Assembly (NCBI RefSeq): GCF_002970975.1
Contig: NZ_KZ672983.1
Location: forward strand, 248,001-312,000
Source: Microbacterium halophytorum
GTDB taxonomy: Bacteria; Actinomycetota; Actinomycetes; Actinomycetales; Microbacteriaceae
Direction: 5' to 3'
Length of the DNA: 64,000 nucleotides
The translations under genes were made by a program, and so were the position numbers. Numbering within the stretch: position 1 is the stretch's first letter; the number at the start of each line of letters is the position of its first letter. Shown here piece after piece: positions 33,314 through 42,638 of this stretch. The notes under the pieces were generated by a model. The model was not told the DNA's origin. It did not search any database and was given only the letters and a program-made list of their open reading frames with translations.

Positions 33314-35046
33314 GCGCCGGCCTCCGTCGCGGACAGCTGGGATTCGACGATCTCGCGATACGTGTCGCACGTGGCGAGCAGCTCGTCGTGCGTGCCGATA
33401 CCGACGGCGCGGCCGTCGTCGAGCACGATGATGCGGTCGGCATCGGTGATCGTCGAGACGCGCTGCGCAACGACGATCTTGGTGACCTCGGGGAGTTCGC
33501 GCCAGAGCGCCTGCCTCAGCCTCGCGTCCGTCGTGAGGTCGAGCGCCGAGAACGAGTCGTCGAACACGAGCACGTCGGGCCGCCTCACGATCGCCCGCGC
33601 GATCGCGAGGCGCTGGCGCTGGCCGCCCGAGACGTTCGTGCCGCCCTGCGAGATCGGCGCGTCGAGCCCTTCGGGCTTGGCGCGCACGAAGTCGGCCGCC
33701 TGGGCGATCTCGAGCGCGGCCCAGATCTCGTCGTCCGTGGCGCCCTCCCGGCCGAACTCGAGGTTCGATCGGATCGTGCCGGAGAACAGGAACGGCTTCT
33801 GCGGCACGAGGCCGATTCCGCGCCACAGCGCGTCGAGGTCGGCCTCACGCACGTCGACGCCCTGCACGCGCACCGTGCCGTCCGTCGCATCGAACAGGCG
33901 AGGGATCAGCGAGACGAGCGTCGTCTTGCCCGCACCGGTCGACCCGATCACGGCGACCGTCTCACCGGGGGCGGCGCGGAACGAGATGTCGCTCAGGATG
34001 GGCTGGTCGGCGCCCGGATAGGTGAAGCCGACGCGGTCGAAGGCGACCTCGCCCGGCCGCGACATGTCGCTGATCGGGTTCTCGGCGGGCACGAGCGTCG
34101 TCTCGGAGTCGAGCACCTCGCCGATGCGATCGGCCGAGACGGCGGCGCGCGGGATCATGATCGCCATGAAGCTGGCCATCATGACGCCGCCGAGGATCTG
34201 GCCGACGTACTGCATGAAGGCGAAGATCGTGCCGATCTGGGCGTTGCCCTCGTTGACCTCGATGCCGCCGAACCAGACGACCGCGACGATCGTGAGGTTC
34301 AGCACGAGCATCACCATCGGGAACATGAGCACGAACATCGACCCGACGTTGCGGCCGACGACGTAGATGTCGGTGTTGGCCTTGCGGAAGCGCTCCTCCT
34401 CGATGTCCTCACGGACGAACGCGCGCACGACGCGCACGCCGGTCAGCTGCTCGCGCATGACGCGGTTCACGGCGTCGAGCCGCGTCTGGTACTTGCGGAA
34501 CAGCGGCACCATCCGGATGATGACGAGGCTCGCGAGGAGCAGCAGGACGGGGATCGAGACCCCCAGGATCCAGCTCAGCCCGACGTCCTGCCGCAGCGCC
34601 ATGATGATGCCGCCGATCGCCATCATCGGCGCCATGACGAGCATCGTCGCGCTCATCATGGCGAACATCTGAACCTGCTGCACGTCGTTCGTGTTGCGCG
34701 TGATGAGCGAGCCCGAGCCGAACTGCGTCACCTCGCGCTCGCTGAACTGCGCGACGCGCTCGAAGATGTCGCCGCGCAGGTCGCGGCCGAGGCTCATCGC
34801 CGCGCGCGCGGCGCAGAAGGTTGCGACGATCGCCGCGAGGATCTGGCCGAGGGCGACGACGAGCATGACGCCGCCCGTGCGGATGATGTACCCGATGTCG
34901 CCCGTCGAGACGCCTTTGTCGATGATGTCGGCGTTGAGCGTCGGCAGGTACAGCGCGGCGAGCGCGGACGCGAACTGGAAGATCAGCACGCCTGCGATGA
35001 ATGGCCAATAGCGCCCGAGGTAGCGGGCGAAGAGCTTGATGAGCAC
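33310..35046 (-). CDS. ABC exporter, fused permease/ATPase, subunit 1
   Basis: A 578-residue half-transporter starting at GTG. The N-terminal membrane domain begins LIKLFARYLGRYWPFIAGVLIFQ. The ATPase domain has Walker A GSTGAGKT, VPQKPFLFSGTI, signature VSGGQRQRLAIA and Walker B VLVFDDSFSALD. In Walker B the usual catalytic Glu is Asp (FDDS), which marks the degenerate site of heterodimeric exporters such as TmrAB or BmrCD. The partner (subunit 2) keeps the catalytic Glu. The pair is therefore a type IV heterodimeric multidrug-like exporter. A GGGGAA ribosome binding site lies upstream. Confidence 0.9.
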   Translation of the reverse strand: MLIKLFARYLGRYWPFIAGVLIFQFASALAALYLPTLNADIIDKGVSTGDIGYIIRTGGVMLVVALGQILAAIVATFCAARAAMSLGRDLRGDIFERVAQFSEREVTQFGSGSLITRNTNDVQQVQMFAMMSATMLVMAPMMAIGGIIMALRQDVGLSWILGVSIPVLLLLASLVIIRMVPLFRKYQTRLDAVNRVMREQLTGVRVVRAFVREDIEEERFRKANTDIYVVGRNVGSMFVLMFPMVMLVLNLTIVAVVWFGGIEVNEGNAQIGTIFAFMQYVGQILGGVMMASFMAIMIPRAAVSADRIGEVLDSETTLVPAENPISDMSRPGEVAFDRVGFTYPGADQPILSDISFRAAPGETVAVIGSTGAGKTTLVSLIPRLFDATDGTVRVQGVDVREADLDALWRGIGLVPQKPFLFSGTIRSNLEFGREGATDDEIWAALEIAQAADFVRAKPEGLDAPISQGGTNVSGGQRQRLAIARAIVRRPDVLVFDDSFSALDLTTDARLRQALWRELPEVTKIVVAQRVSTITDADRIIVLDDGRAVGIGTHDELLATCDTYREIVESQLSATEAGA

Positions 35047-35174
35047 GGATGTTCCCCGGAGTCAACGGCCGCCACCGGCGGCGACCGACCTCACTAGAGT
35101 GGCACGAACCACAGACATCGCGCAGGCGGGAAATCCCCCGTACGCTGTCGGCGTACGAAATCCGCGGTCACGCG

Positions 35175-35194
35175 GGAAATCCGGCGGGGTTTCC
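35175..35194. terminator. Inverted repeat downstream of the FAH gene (weak terminator candidate)
   Basis: GGAAATCC and GGGTTTCC flank a GGCG loop as an 8-bp stem with one mismatch. It starts 8 bp after the stop of the FAH-family gene (35203, minus). GCGGGAAATCC also occurs about 48 bp away near 35126, and a separate 7-bp stem lies at 35139-35157, so the 35047-35202 gap may also hold regulatory sites for the exporter promoter. Confidence 0.35.
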
Positions 35195-35202
35195 GTACTC
35201 GG

Positions 35203-36384
35203 TCAGGTTTTTCGGATCAGGCCGCGCGAGGCGAGGTTCGCCATCAGATCGGCGATGCCGAAGGTCCACGGCGCGACGTCTTCGCTGTGCCTGACCCGGT
35301 TGACGAGCGCACCGAGCCGCGGCGACGAGATCGTGACGACGTCGCCCTCGCGGTGCGTGAAGCCGCGCCCCGGCTCGCCTCGGTCGTCGGTCGGCGCGAA
35401 CATCGTGCCGAGGTAGAGCACGAATCCGTCCGGGTACTGGTGGTGCCGACCGGCCGCCTGGCGAGCCAGATCGACCGGGTCTCGGCTGATGCGGCTCATG
35501 TGCGACTCGGCGCTCATCCGGAAGCCGTCCTCGCCCTCGACGATCAGTGAGACCGTCTCGGTCCGCACATCGTCGAGCGAGAAAGCGCCGTCGAACAGCC
35601 TCAGGAACGGCCCGATCGACGCGGACGCATTGTTGTCCTTCGCCCGCCCGAGCAGCAGGGCGCTGCGGCCCTCGATGTCGCGGAGGTTCACGTCGTTGCC
35701 GAGCGCCGCCCCGACGATCGCGCCGACCGACGAGACCGCGATGACGACTTCGGGCTCCGGGTTGTTCCAAGCGCTCTCGGCGAGCACGCCGACGTCCGCA
35801 CCGGCACCGACCGCCGCCAGGACCGGAGCCTTCGAGAAGATCTCGGCGTCGGGCCCGATACCGACCTCGAGGTACTGGCTCCACATGCCCTGCTCCACGA
35901 GTACGTCCTTCAGCCGGGCGGCCTCCGGCGAACCGGGCACGAGGTCGGCGATGTCGCCGCCGATCGCGTCGAGCACCGCGGTGCGGATGCCCGCGGCGGC
36001 CTCGGCCTCGCCGCGCGCCCGCTCCTCGATCACGCGCTCGAGCATCGACACGGGGAACGTCACGCCCGCCGCCTTCACGACCTGCAAGTCGATCGGTGCG
36101 AGCAACCAGGGCCGCTCCACGTCGCGCACCTCGGGATCGGTGTTCGCCCAGACCTCTGCGAAACCGCCGATGTCCGGCCCGTCGGCCGCCCGCACGGCGG
36201 CGGCCGGGTCCGGATGCTCCGTCACGGCGCGCGTCGTCGCGAACGTGTGCGACACGTCGATCAGGCGCCCGCCGCGCAGCGTGACGACGCTCGGCCCTTC
36301 CGGTGTCTGCGCCCGCCCCACGAGGAGCGCCCCTTCTGCATCGGCGGGGAGGATGCCCTCGGCGCCGCGGTTCCCTGTGCTCAT
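35203..36384 (-). CDS. Fumarylacetoacetate hydrolase (FAH)-family protein
   Basis: A 393-residue protein with the FAH fold. The C-terminal catalytic part holds EVGIGPDAEIFSKAPVLAAVG, then PEPEVVIAVSSVGAIVGAALGNDVNLRDIEGRSAL with the metal-binding acidic residues, and GDVVTISSPRLGALVNRV. FAH enzymes hydrolyse or decarboxylate 2-oxo acids and diketo acids; in oxidative sugar pathways they cleave 2,4-diketo-3-deoxy acids or dehydrate 2-keto-3-deoxy acids. Here, after an MR/MLE dehydratase and two oxidoreductases in one minus-strand run, it most likely acts on the diketo or keto-deoxy acid at the pathway end. It is the last gene of that run (24 bp after the enoyl-CoA hydratase). Confidence 0.82.
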   Translation of the reverse strand: MSTGNRGAEGILPADAEGALLVGRAQTPEGPSVVTLRGGRLIDVSHTFATTRAVTEHPDPAAAVRAADGPDIGGFAEVWANTDPEVRDVERPWLLAPIDLQVVKAAGVTFPVSMLERVIEERARGEAEAAAGIRTAVLDAIGGDIADLVPGSPEAARLKDVLVEQGMWSQYLEVGIGPDAEIFSKAPVLAAVGAGADVGVLAESAWNNPEPEVVIAVSSVGAIVGAALGNDVNLRDIEGRSALLLGRAKDNNASASIGPFLRLFDGAFSLDDVRTETVSLIVEGEDGFRMSAESHMSRISRDPVDLARQAAGRHHQYPDGFVLYLGTMFAPTDDRGEPGRGFTHREGDVVTISSPRLGALVNRVRHSEDVAPWTFGIADLMANLASRGLIRKT

Positions 36385-36408
36385 GCTCTCTCCTCGTCCG
36401 TCATCGGC

Positions 36409-37176
36409 TCAGCGGCCCCGGAACACGCCCTGGCGCTTCTCGGCGAATGCCGCGCGCCCCTCCGCCGCGTCCGCGGTCGCGAACGCGATGCCCTGCATCT
36501 CGCGCTCGTAGGCGATCGCCTGGTCCTGCGGCAGGTTCCACGCCGCCCGCAGGTTGGCCTTCGCCGTCTCGGCGGCGATCGGCGGCCGCGAAGCGATGGT
36601 CGCCGCGAGTGCCTGCGCCCGCGCGAGCAGCGCATCCGGTTCGGCGATCTCGCTGATGAGGCCCCACGCGAGCGCCCGGTCGGCGTCGATCGGGTCGCCC
36701 GTCATCAGCATCAGAGAGGCGTTCGACGCACCGATCGAGTTCGCCAGCAGCACCGACATCCCGCCGCCGCCGACCCACCCGAGCTTGATCTCGGGCGCCG
36801 CGAAGGCGGCAGTCGATGCGGCGATCCGGATGTCGCACGTCAGCGCCGCTTCGAGCCCGCCGCCGAACGCATAGCCGTTCACCGCCGCGACGACGGGCTT
36901 TCGCAGCTCGCGCAGGGCATCGCAGTAGTCGCGGCGATTTCGGAACTCCCAGGGGCTCGCATACTGATCGAGCGTCGCGATGTCGCTGCCCGCGCTGAAC
37001 GCTCGCCCCGTTCCCGTGTAGACGACGGCGCGCACGGCGGAATCGTCGTTCAGGCCGTGCACGACCGCCGTGAGCTCGTCGCTCATCGCCTGCGTGACGG
37101 CGTTCAGCTTCTCGGGCCTGTTCAGGCGGATGGTCGCGACGGCTCCGTCGCGTGTTGCGTCGATCAGCTCGCTCAT
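36409..37176 (-). CDS. Enoyl-CoA hydratase/isomerase family protein
   Basis: A 255-residue crotonase-fold protein, the standard length. It has ATIRLNRPEKLNAVTQAM, the oxyanion-hole segments GRAFSAGSDIATLD and VNGYAFGGGLEAALTCDIRIAA, and APEIKLGWVGGGGMSVLL. The start at 37176 has a strong GAGGAGG site. Catalytic Glu positions are not clear: the second is replaced in the GWVGGG segment, so it may be an isomerase or another crotonase activity rather than a hydratase. It follows a class III CoA-transferase gene by 22 bp, which implies a CoA thioester intermediate in locus 2. Confidence 0.88.
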   Translation of the reverse strand: MSELIDATRDGAVATIRLNRPEKLNAVTQAMSDELTAVVHGLNDDSAVRAVVYTGTGRAFSAGSDIATLDQYASPWEFRNRRDYCDALRELRKPVVAAVNGYAFGGGLEAALTCDIRIAASTAAFAAPEIKLGWVGGGGMSVLLANSIGASNASLMLMTGDPIDADRALAWGLISEIAEPDALLARAQALAATIASRPPIAAETAKANLRAAWNLPQDQAIAYEREMQGIAFATADAAEGRAAFAEKRQGVFRGR

Positions 37177-37198
37177 ACGTCCTCCTCGGATGCGCAGC

Positions 37199-38404
37199 TC
37201 ATGCGCGCGTCTCGGCGACGGCGCCCGACGCGAACAGCTCGGCGGTGCGCTCGGCGTCGACGCCGAGCTCGGCCAGGATCTCACTGCTGTGCTCGCCGAC
37301 GAGCGGGGCGCCCCGATCGATCCGCGCGGGCGTTCGCCCGAAGCGGTACGGGAAGCCAGGGGTCTTCACCCTGCCCTCCGTCGGGTGGTCGTAGTCGACG
37401 AAGGTGCCGTTGTGGCGCACCTGAGGGTCGTCGACCAACTGGGCGTAGCCGTAGACCGGCCCGACCCAGACGCCCTCGGCGAGCAGCAGCTCGAGCCACT
37501 CCTTCGTCGTGCGCTTCTTCAGGTGCTTCTCGACGAGCGCGAACAGCTCGTCACGATGCGTCCAGCCATGCTCCTCGGGGTCGAGGCCGAGCAGCTCGGG
37601 CTCGTCGAAGACGCGGCCCAGTGTCTCGAGGTCGGCGAACGCGAGCGCGATGTAGTGGTCGCTCGTCGCGAAGACGCCGTAGGGAGCCCGGATGTAGACG
37701 TGCGCGTTCGGCTCCGCACCGCGGGTCTGCGGCACGTGCCCGGCCGTGAAGACGCTGAGCTCCTGCATCTGCAGCGTCGTGAGCGCATCGAGCATGTTCA
37801 CCGACACGTGCTGCCCTTCACCTGTCCGCTCCCGGTGCAGGAGCGCGGCGAGGACGCCCTCGAACGCGGTCGATGCGGTGATGCCGTCCGCCAGGAACAG
37901 GCCGGCGGCGCGCGGCGGCTCGCCGTCGCGCCCGCCCGACAGCATCGAGCCGGTCATCGCCTGCAGCAGCATGTCCTGCCCCGGACGATCGCGGTACGGG
38001 CCGTCCTCGCCGTAGCCCGAGATCGACACGTAGACGATCGCAGGGTTGATCTCGCGCAGTGATTCGTAGTCGAGGCCGAGCCGCGCCGCGACGCCCGGCC
38101 GGTAGTTCTGCAGGAACACGTCGGCACCCGCGATCAGCTCGCGCACGACCTCACGGCCGCCCTCGCTCTTCAGGTCGACGGCGAGCGAGCGCTTGTTGCG
38201 GTTCAGCGAGAGGAACGAGACGTTGATCCGGTTCCCCTTCGCGCCGCCCGCCGCGGCGAAGCGCTGCCACTCGCCTCCGGTCGGTTCCACCTTGATCACG
38301 TCGGCGCCGAGGTCGCCGAGGCGCTGAGCCGCGAACGGTCCCGCCTGAGCGATCGAACAGTCGATCACGCGATAGCCGTCGAGGATGCCCCTAGTGGTCG
38401 TCAT
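37199..38404 (-). CDS. Class III (CaiB/BaiF) CoA-transferase
   Basis: A 401-residue enzyme of the formyl-CoA transferase type, which moves CoA between carboxylic acids through an aspartyl-CoA thioester. Conserved segments are YRVIDCSIAQAGPFAAQRLGDLGADVIKVEP, NRNKRSLAVDLKS, VFLQNYRPGVAARLGLDY, and VYVSISGYGEDGPYRDRPGQDMLLQA, where Asp144 is the predicted nucleophile. DPQVRHNGTFVDYDHP is also typical. It lies 15 bp downstream of the Gfo/Idh/MocA gene and just before the crotonase. Its acid substrate is unknown; context suggests a product of sugar-acid breakdown. Confidence 0.9.
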   Translation of the reverse strand: MTTTRGILDGYRVIDCSIAQAGPFAAQRLGDLGADVIKVEPTGGEWQRFAAAGGAKGNRINVSFLSLNRNKRSLAVDLKSEGGREVVRELIAGADVFLQNYRPGVAARLGLDYESLREINPAIVYVSISGYGEDGPYRDRPGQDMLLQAMTGSMLSGGRDGEPPRAAGLFLADGITASTAFEGVLAALLHRERTGEGQHVSVNMLDALTTLQMQELSVFTAGHVPQTRGAEPNAHVYIRAPYGVFATSDHYIALAFADLETLGRVFDEPELLGLDPEEHGWTHRDELFALVEKHLKKRTTKEWLELLLAEGVWVGPVYGYAQLVDDPQVRHNGTFVDYDHPTEGRVKTPGFPYRFGRTPARIDRGAPLVGEHSSEILAELGVDAERTAELFASGAVAETRA

Positions 38405-38419
38405 CCGTACTCCCCTGTC

Positions 38420-39472
38420 TCACACCGCGGTTTCGGCGCCGCCCGCGGCCGACGAGCGCAGCAGTGCATCGATCAGCTCGACGGAGCGCGCCGCCACCGT
38501 CACATCGGAATTGTTCTCGGTCGAAGCGCGCGTGATCAGTTCGATGAAGCGCACGGGCGGCACGAGGCACTCGTAGTCGCCCTGGCCGGGCGGGATCTCG
38601 ACGCTCTCGCGCCGGCCGTCGTAACGGCTCAGCGTGACGCGTTCGCGTTCGACGTCGACCATGAGCACGCCCTCGGTGCCGTGCATCCGGATGTCGATCT
38701 GGTACCTGTCGCCGTCGGCGAGCGTGGCCGCGCCCGAGATCGTGCCGAGCGCGCCGCCGACGAAGCGTACGACGCCGGCGTCGAAGAGGTCGACGGGGGC
38801 GCCGGCGTTCGTCACGCGGCCCGCCACGGATTCGGCGCGCAGGCCCGTGAGCCAGAACAGGAGAGCGGACGAATGGGTGACCTGGCCGTGCGCGTAGCCC
38901 CCGCCGTGCTCAGGGCTCGACCAGGTGGCCGGGTTCGGCGCCGTCTCGGAGTTCCACCGCTCGAGCATGTGCGTCGGGTCGGAACCGAACAGGCCGCGGG
39001 TCGGCGACGCCATGTGGCACGACACGAACTGGATCTCACCGATCGCACCGGCGTCGAGCATGCGCTTCGCCGTGACCGTGAACGGCTTGTAGTTCCAGCC
39101 GTAGGGCACCAGGAAGACCGTGCCGGCCGTCTCCGCCCTGCGCACGAGGTCCCAGGCCTCATCGGCCTTCAGCGTCATGGGCTTCTCGCACAGGACGTGC
39201 AGGCCGCGCTCGAGTGCCTCGGCCGCGAGGTCGTGGTGCAGGTCATGGGGCGTGGAGATCACGACCGCGTCGATGTCGGCGTCGAGCAGCTCCTGTGCAC
39301 TCTCGGTCGCGAACCCGAAGCCGAACTTGTCGCGGACCTTCTCGAGCCCATCACCGATGCCGCAGACGCCGACGAGTTCGACATCCGGGTGGTCTCGGAA
39401 CAGCGGGAAGTGGTTACTGGTCGCCCACCAGCCGGCCCCGATCGCGCCGAGGCGCACTTTCTCCGCGGTCAT
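38420..39472 (-). CDS. Gfo/Idh/MocA-family oxidoreductase
   Basis: A 350-residue NAD(P)-dependent dehydrogenase. The Rossmann motif is LGAIGAGWWATSNHF at the N-terminus, followed by DAVVISTPHDLHHDLAAEALERGLHVLCEKPMTL, where EKP holds the active-site Lys. The C-terminal beta-sheet domain follows. Members oxidise sugar hydroxyls, often at C3 of glycosides or inositols. The ATG at 39472 overlaps the MBL-fold gene stop by 4 nt and has GGAGG 8 nt upstream, preferred over GTG at 39481. It acts with the sugar-isomerase-fold and dehydratase genes of this locus. Confidence 0.88.
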   Translation of the reverse strand: MTAEKVRLGAIGAGWWATSNHFPLFRDHPDVELVGVCGIGDGLEKVRDKFGFGFATESAQELLDADIDAVVISTPHDLHHDLAAEALERGLHVLCEKPMTLKADEAWDLVRRAETAGTVFLVPYGWNYKPFTVTAKRMLDAGAIGEIQFVSCHMASPTRGLFGSDPTHMLERWNSETAPNPATWSSPEHGGGYAHGQVTHSSALLFWLTGLRAESVAGRVTNAGAPVDLFDAGVVRFVGGALGTISGAATLADGDRYQIDIRMHGTEGVLMVDVERERVTLSRYDGRRESVEIPPGQGDYECLVPPVRFIELITRASTENNSDVTVAARSVELIDALLRSSAAGGAETAV

Positions 39473-40422
39473 ACCGCCCACCTCCAGGTGCGCCTATCGC
39501 CGCTGCGGCCCTCGACGATGCGTCCGGCGGCCGCGAGCCGCTCGAGGTTCCCCGTCATCGGGAAGATCAGGTAGTCCGCCGCCTCCGGTTGCCACGGCCC
39601 GAGCTCCGGCGCACAAGCCCGGATGAGCTGGAGCGAGGTCATCTCACCGCGGAGGTGCTCCTCGATAGCCCGGTCGATGCGCTCGGTATAGGCGAGCGAG
39701 ACGTCGAGGAAGGCGTTCACGCCTTCCCCCTCGTACACGGGGTAGTGAGCGGTCAGGAGCAGATCGGCGTCGTACCCGCGCAGGCGCCCGATCGTCTCGA
39801 CGTACCGTGCCGCGTCCCGGTAGGTCGGCGGGAAGGCCGGGTCGCCGTCGGCGGTCGGAACGGTGTCGCCGAGCACGGCGTCGGAGATCGCGAGCGCGCG
39901 GTTCGAGGCGTCCCAAAGGGCGAGGTGGCCCGGGGCGTGGCCCGGCGCTGCGATCACCTCGATCACCCGCCCGCCGCCGAGGTCGAACGCCTCGCCGCCC
40001 GTCAGGGCACGATCGACGCCCACCAGGCGCGTCGAACTCCGGATCGCCGCGGTCGTCTCGGGCGGATCATCGAAGCCGTCGGAGCGCGCGAACTCGCCGT
40101 AGCGGCCGGCGATGAGCACCTCGAGGTTCTCGGTCATCAGCTCGTCCTGCGCGCCCGCGAGGAACTGCGCATCCGGGACTTCGGCCTTCAGCGCGGCGTT
40201 GCCGCCCGTGTGGTCGAAGTCGCAGTGCGAGCTGACGACCCACCGGATGGACCCCGGATCGATGCCGTGCTCCGCGAGGTAGGGCAGCAGCGTGCCCTCG
40301 ACCGAGTCGTCGACGCCCGTGTCGAACAGCAGGGCGCCGTTCGGCCCCGTGAACAGGTGCATCGCGATGAAGCGCGGCGGGATGGGCGCCGCGATGCGGT
40401 GCAGGCCCGGCCTGATCTCCAT
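39469..40422 (-). CDS. MBL-fold metallo-hydrolase
   Basis: A 317-residue metallo-beta-lactamase-fold protein. The metal motif near residues 66-71 is HCDFDH, where the second His of the classical HxHxDH is replaced by Asp68; a further His occurs in APGHAPGHLALWD, followed by ISDAVLGD with the bridging Asp, and TAHYP. Members hydrolyse lactones, thioesters or phosphodiesters. In this locus a sugar lactonase or a CoA-thioesterase role would fit either the oxidation or the CoA-transferase step. The start at 40422 follows a GAGGAG site. The stretch upstream of the start contains a terminator hairpin and an apparent assembly artefact. Confidence 0.78.
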   Translation of the reverse strand: MEIRPGLHRIAAPIPPRFIAMHLFTGPNGALLFDTGVDDSVEGTLLPYLAEHGIDPGSIRWVVSSHCDFDHTGGNAALKAEVPDAQFLAGAQDELMTENLEVLIAGRYGEFARSDGFDDPPETTAAIRSSTRLVGVDRALTGGEAFDLGGGRVIEVIAAPGHAPGHLALWDASNRALAISDAVLGDTVPTADGDPAFPPTYRDAARYVETIGRLRGYDADLLLTAHYPVYEGEGVNAFLDVSLAYTERIDRAIEEHLRGEMTSLQLIRACAPELGPWQPEAADYLIFPMTGNLERLAAAGRIVEGRSGDRRTWRWAV

Positions 40423-40442
40423 GGTCGTCTCCTCGTCTTCGA

Positions 40443-40473
40443 GGCGGTGCGGGATGCGCCCCTGCGCATCCCG

Positions 40474-40480
<7 letters not shown>
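40443..40480. terminator. Terminator hairpin downstream of the isomerase-like gene
   Basis: A 17-bp perfect stem (40443-40459 with 40464-40480) closes a CCCT loop between two same-direction genes. In the undisturbed genome it would begin right after the stop of the isomerase-fold gene, separating it from the MBL-fold gene. Confidence 0.75.
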
Positions 40481-40599
<119 letters not shown>

Positions 40600-40621
<22 letters not shown>

Positions 40622-41514
40622 ACGTCGTCGATGAACTTCTTCGCGCGCGGCACATCGGATTCGTCGAGGTGCTCGATGATGAGGGGCACGTTGGGCGATC
40701 GCTCCGCGAGGCGCGTGACGTAGTGGTCGTAGTCCATGGAGCCGAGGCCAGCGGCTGGCAGCTCGATCTCGCCGACACCGCGGAACGTGTGGGATGCGAG
40801 CGCGTCGTCGTCGCCGATGTCCGCGTGCTTCTCGCTCTTGTCCGCGCCGGCGAGCTTGACGTCCTTGGCGTGGGCGACGCGCACGCGATCGCCGAGCACG
40901 TCGAACATCTCGTCAAGCGTGCCCTTTTGATCGCCGATGTTGTGGACCTCGAAGAAGTTCGTCGGGTCCATCAGCAGTTCGAGGCCCGGGTGATTCACGT
41001 CGTGGAACGCGCGCGCCGCCTCGCGGACGGAACCGATCACGTTGTTGACGTACGTCTCCATCAGGAACGTCGCCCCGTGGTCCCACGCCGTCTGCGCGAA
41101 GTCGGCGAGCGTCTCGCGGGCGAGGTCGTACGCGGCCTCCGAGCGGTTGTCCGGGTGACCCGCCCACTCGCTCTCCGGGTTCATCGTGCCGGTCTCGGTG
41201 ATGACGTACGGCGTGCCGAACTCGCGGGCGTGGCGCAGAATCTCCTTGACGCGCTCGACGTTCTTCTTCCGCACGTCCTCATCCGGATGGATCATGTTCG
41301 TGTAGGCGCTGATCGCGCAGATGGGCAGGTCGTGGTCACGGAACACGTCGCGAACGCGCTTTCCCTTCTCGGCGGTGAGCTGGCCGTCCGAGAGGTCGAT
41401 GTCCTTGAAGTGCAGGTCGAGCTGCACCGTGTTGAAGCCGAGGTCCCGGATCTTCGTCGCGGTCGTCTCGAGGTCGTACGGGAAGTACCCCGAGAAGATG
41501 CCTACCTGGATCAT
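40600..41514 (-). CDS. Sugar phosphate isomerase/epimerase-fold protein (AP-endonuclease-2 fold)
   Basis: A 304-residue TIM-barrel protein. Conserved segments are VGIFSGYFPYDLETTATKIRDLGFNTVQLDL, ICAISAYTNMIHPDEDVRKKN, TPYVITETGTMNPESEW, TFLMETYVNNVIGS, GLELLMDPTNFFE, RVRVAHAKDVKLAG and PLIIEHLDES; the Glu, Asp, His and second Glu in the last four fit the metal site of this family. Members are isomerases, epimerases, or lyases for 3-keto sugars and C-glycosides. GGAG lies 8 nt before the ATG. The stop codon sits inside the duplicated 33-bp segment but the reading frame is unaffected. Confidence 0.82.
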
Positions 41515-41543
41515 GGAAAGTGCTCCTTTGCGTTTCCTGCTGG

Positions 41544-42638
41544 TCAGAGGGTGAATTCGTCGAATCGCACCGTGCGCCTCTCGGCGATGGACCGATAACT
41601 CGCCTCGACGACGGCCATTGTCCGGACGTTGTCGGCGACCGTGAGCGCGGGCTCCGCGCCGGTCTCGACGGCGTACTGCACCTGCTCCATCACTCCGGCG
41701 AAGGCGTGCGGGAACCAGTGGGTCTCCCACATCGGGGAGACCCACTGGCCGCCCGTCTCGGTGATCGAGTTGTAGGCGATCGTCGACGGCGCACCGTTCG
41801 GCCACCCGATCGTGCCTTTCGCGACGCCGCCGGTGCCCTCCACGCGCCATGAGATGAAGAAGTCGTCGTCGTAGTCCTCGTGGCGCGGCCCGCCCCAGAC
41901 GTCCTCGCGGGTCGTAGCGAGCACGCCGCCCGCGAAACGCAGTGTCGATGAGACGATGCCGTCAGTGTGAGCGAATGCGGTGCGCGGATCGGGGCGGGCG
42001 ACGGCCGTGACCTCGGTCGGATCGCCGAACAGGTAGCGCAGAGCATCGAGGTGATGAACCCCCATGTTGGCGATCGTGAGCCGGTCGTAGTCGGCGAGGA
42101 ACGTCTGCCAGTGCGGCACCGCGTGCATGTCGATCGCCGCGAACACCGGCTCGCCGAGCGCACCGCGGTCGAGCAGTTGCGCGAGTGAGCGGATCGACTG
42201 GTCGTAGCGCATGTTCTGATTGACGGACAGGGTCGTGTCGGCCGCCGCCGCCTCGTCGCGGAGCGCGATCGCCTCCTCGAGGGTGAGGGCGAGCGGCTTC
42301 TGCGCCAGCACTGCCTTCACATGGGGCGCCGCGAGCGCCTCCCGGATGAGCGCCGGCTGCCTGTCGGGCGGGAACGCGATGTCGACGATCTCGATGCGCT
42401 CGTCGGCGATGAGCGCACTCGGGGTGTCGTGCACCGTACCGATGCCGTAGCGCTCGGCGACCACCGCGGCGTGCGCCGGGGTGCGCGACGCGATCGCCGC
42501 GACGGGGAAGCCCGCCTGCCGGTAGGCCTCAAGGTGCTGATCCGCCATGATCGCTCCGGCGCCGATGGCGCCGATCGTGTGCCGCGAGACCCGAACCGGC
42601 GCGTCCGGAACGAGGTCGTACCGTTCTGGTGACGTCAT
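41544..42638 (-). CDS. Gfo/Idh/MocA-family oxidoreductase
   Basis: A 364-residue dehydrogenase, the second of this family in the locus. The N-terminal nucleotide-binding segment is GAIGAGAIMADQHLEAYRQAGF, followed by EIVDIAFPPDRQPALIREALAAPHVKAVLAQKPLAL, where QKP replaces the more common EKP but keeps the Lys. The catalytic C-terminal domain includes VGVHHLDALRYLFGDPTEV-like sequence (read as GVHHLDALRYLFGDP). Its ATG overlaps the MR/MLE stop by 4 nt. Having two members suggests paired oxidation and reduction of a sugar ring, as in 3-keto sugar routes, but the substrate is unknown. Confidence 0.86.
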   Translation of the reverse strand: MTSPERYDLVPDAPVRVSRHTIGAIGAGAIMADQHLEAYRQAGFPVAAIASRTPAHAAVVAERYGIGTVHDTPSALIADERIEIVDIAFPPDRQPALIREALAAPHVKAVLAQKPLALTLEEAIALRDEAAAADTTLSVNQNMRYDQSIRSLAQLLDRGALGEPVFAAIDMHAVPHWQTFLADYDRLTIANMGVHHLDALRYLFGDPTEVTAVARPDPRTAFAHTDGIVSSTLRFAGGVLATTREDVWGGPRHEDYDDDFFISWRVEGTGGVAKGTIGWPNGAPSTIAYNSITETGGQWVSPMWETHWFPHAFAGVMEQVQYAVETGAEPALTVADNVRTMAVVEASYRSIAERRTVRFDEFTL

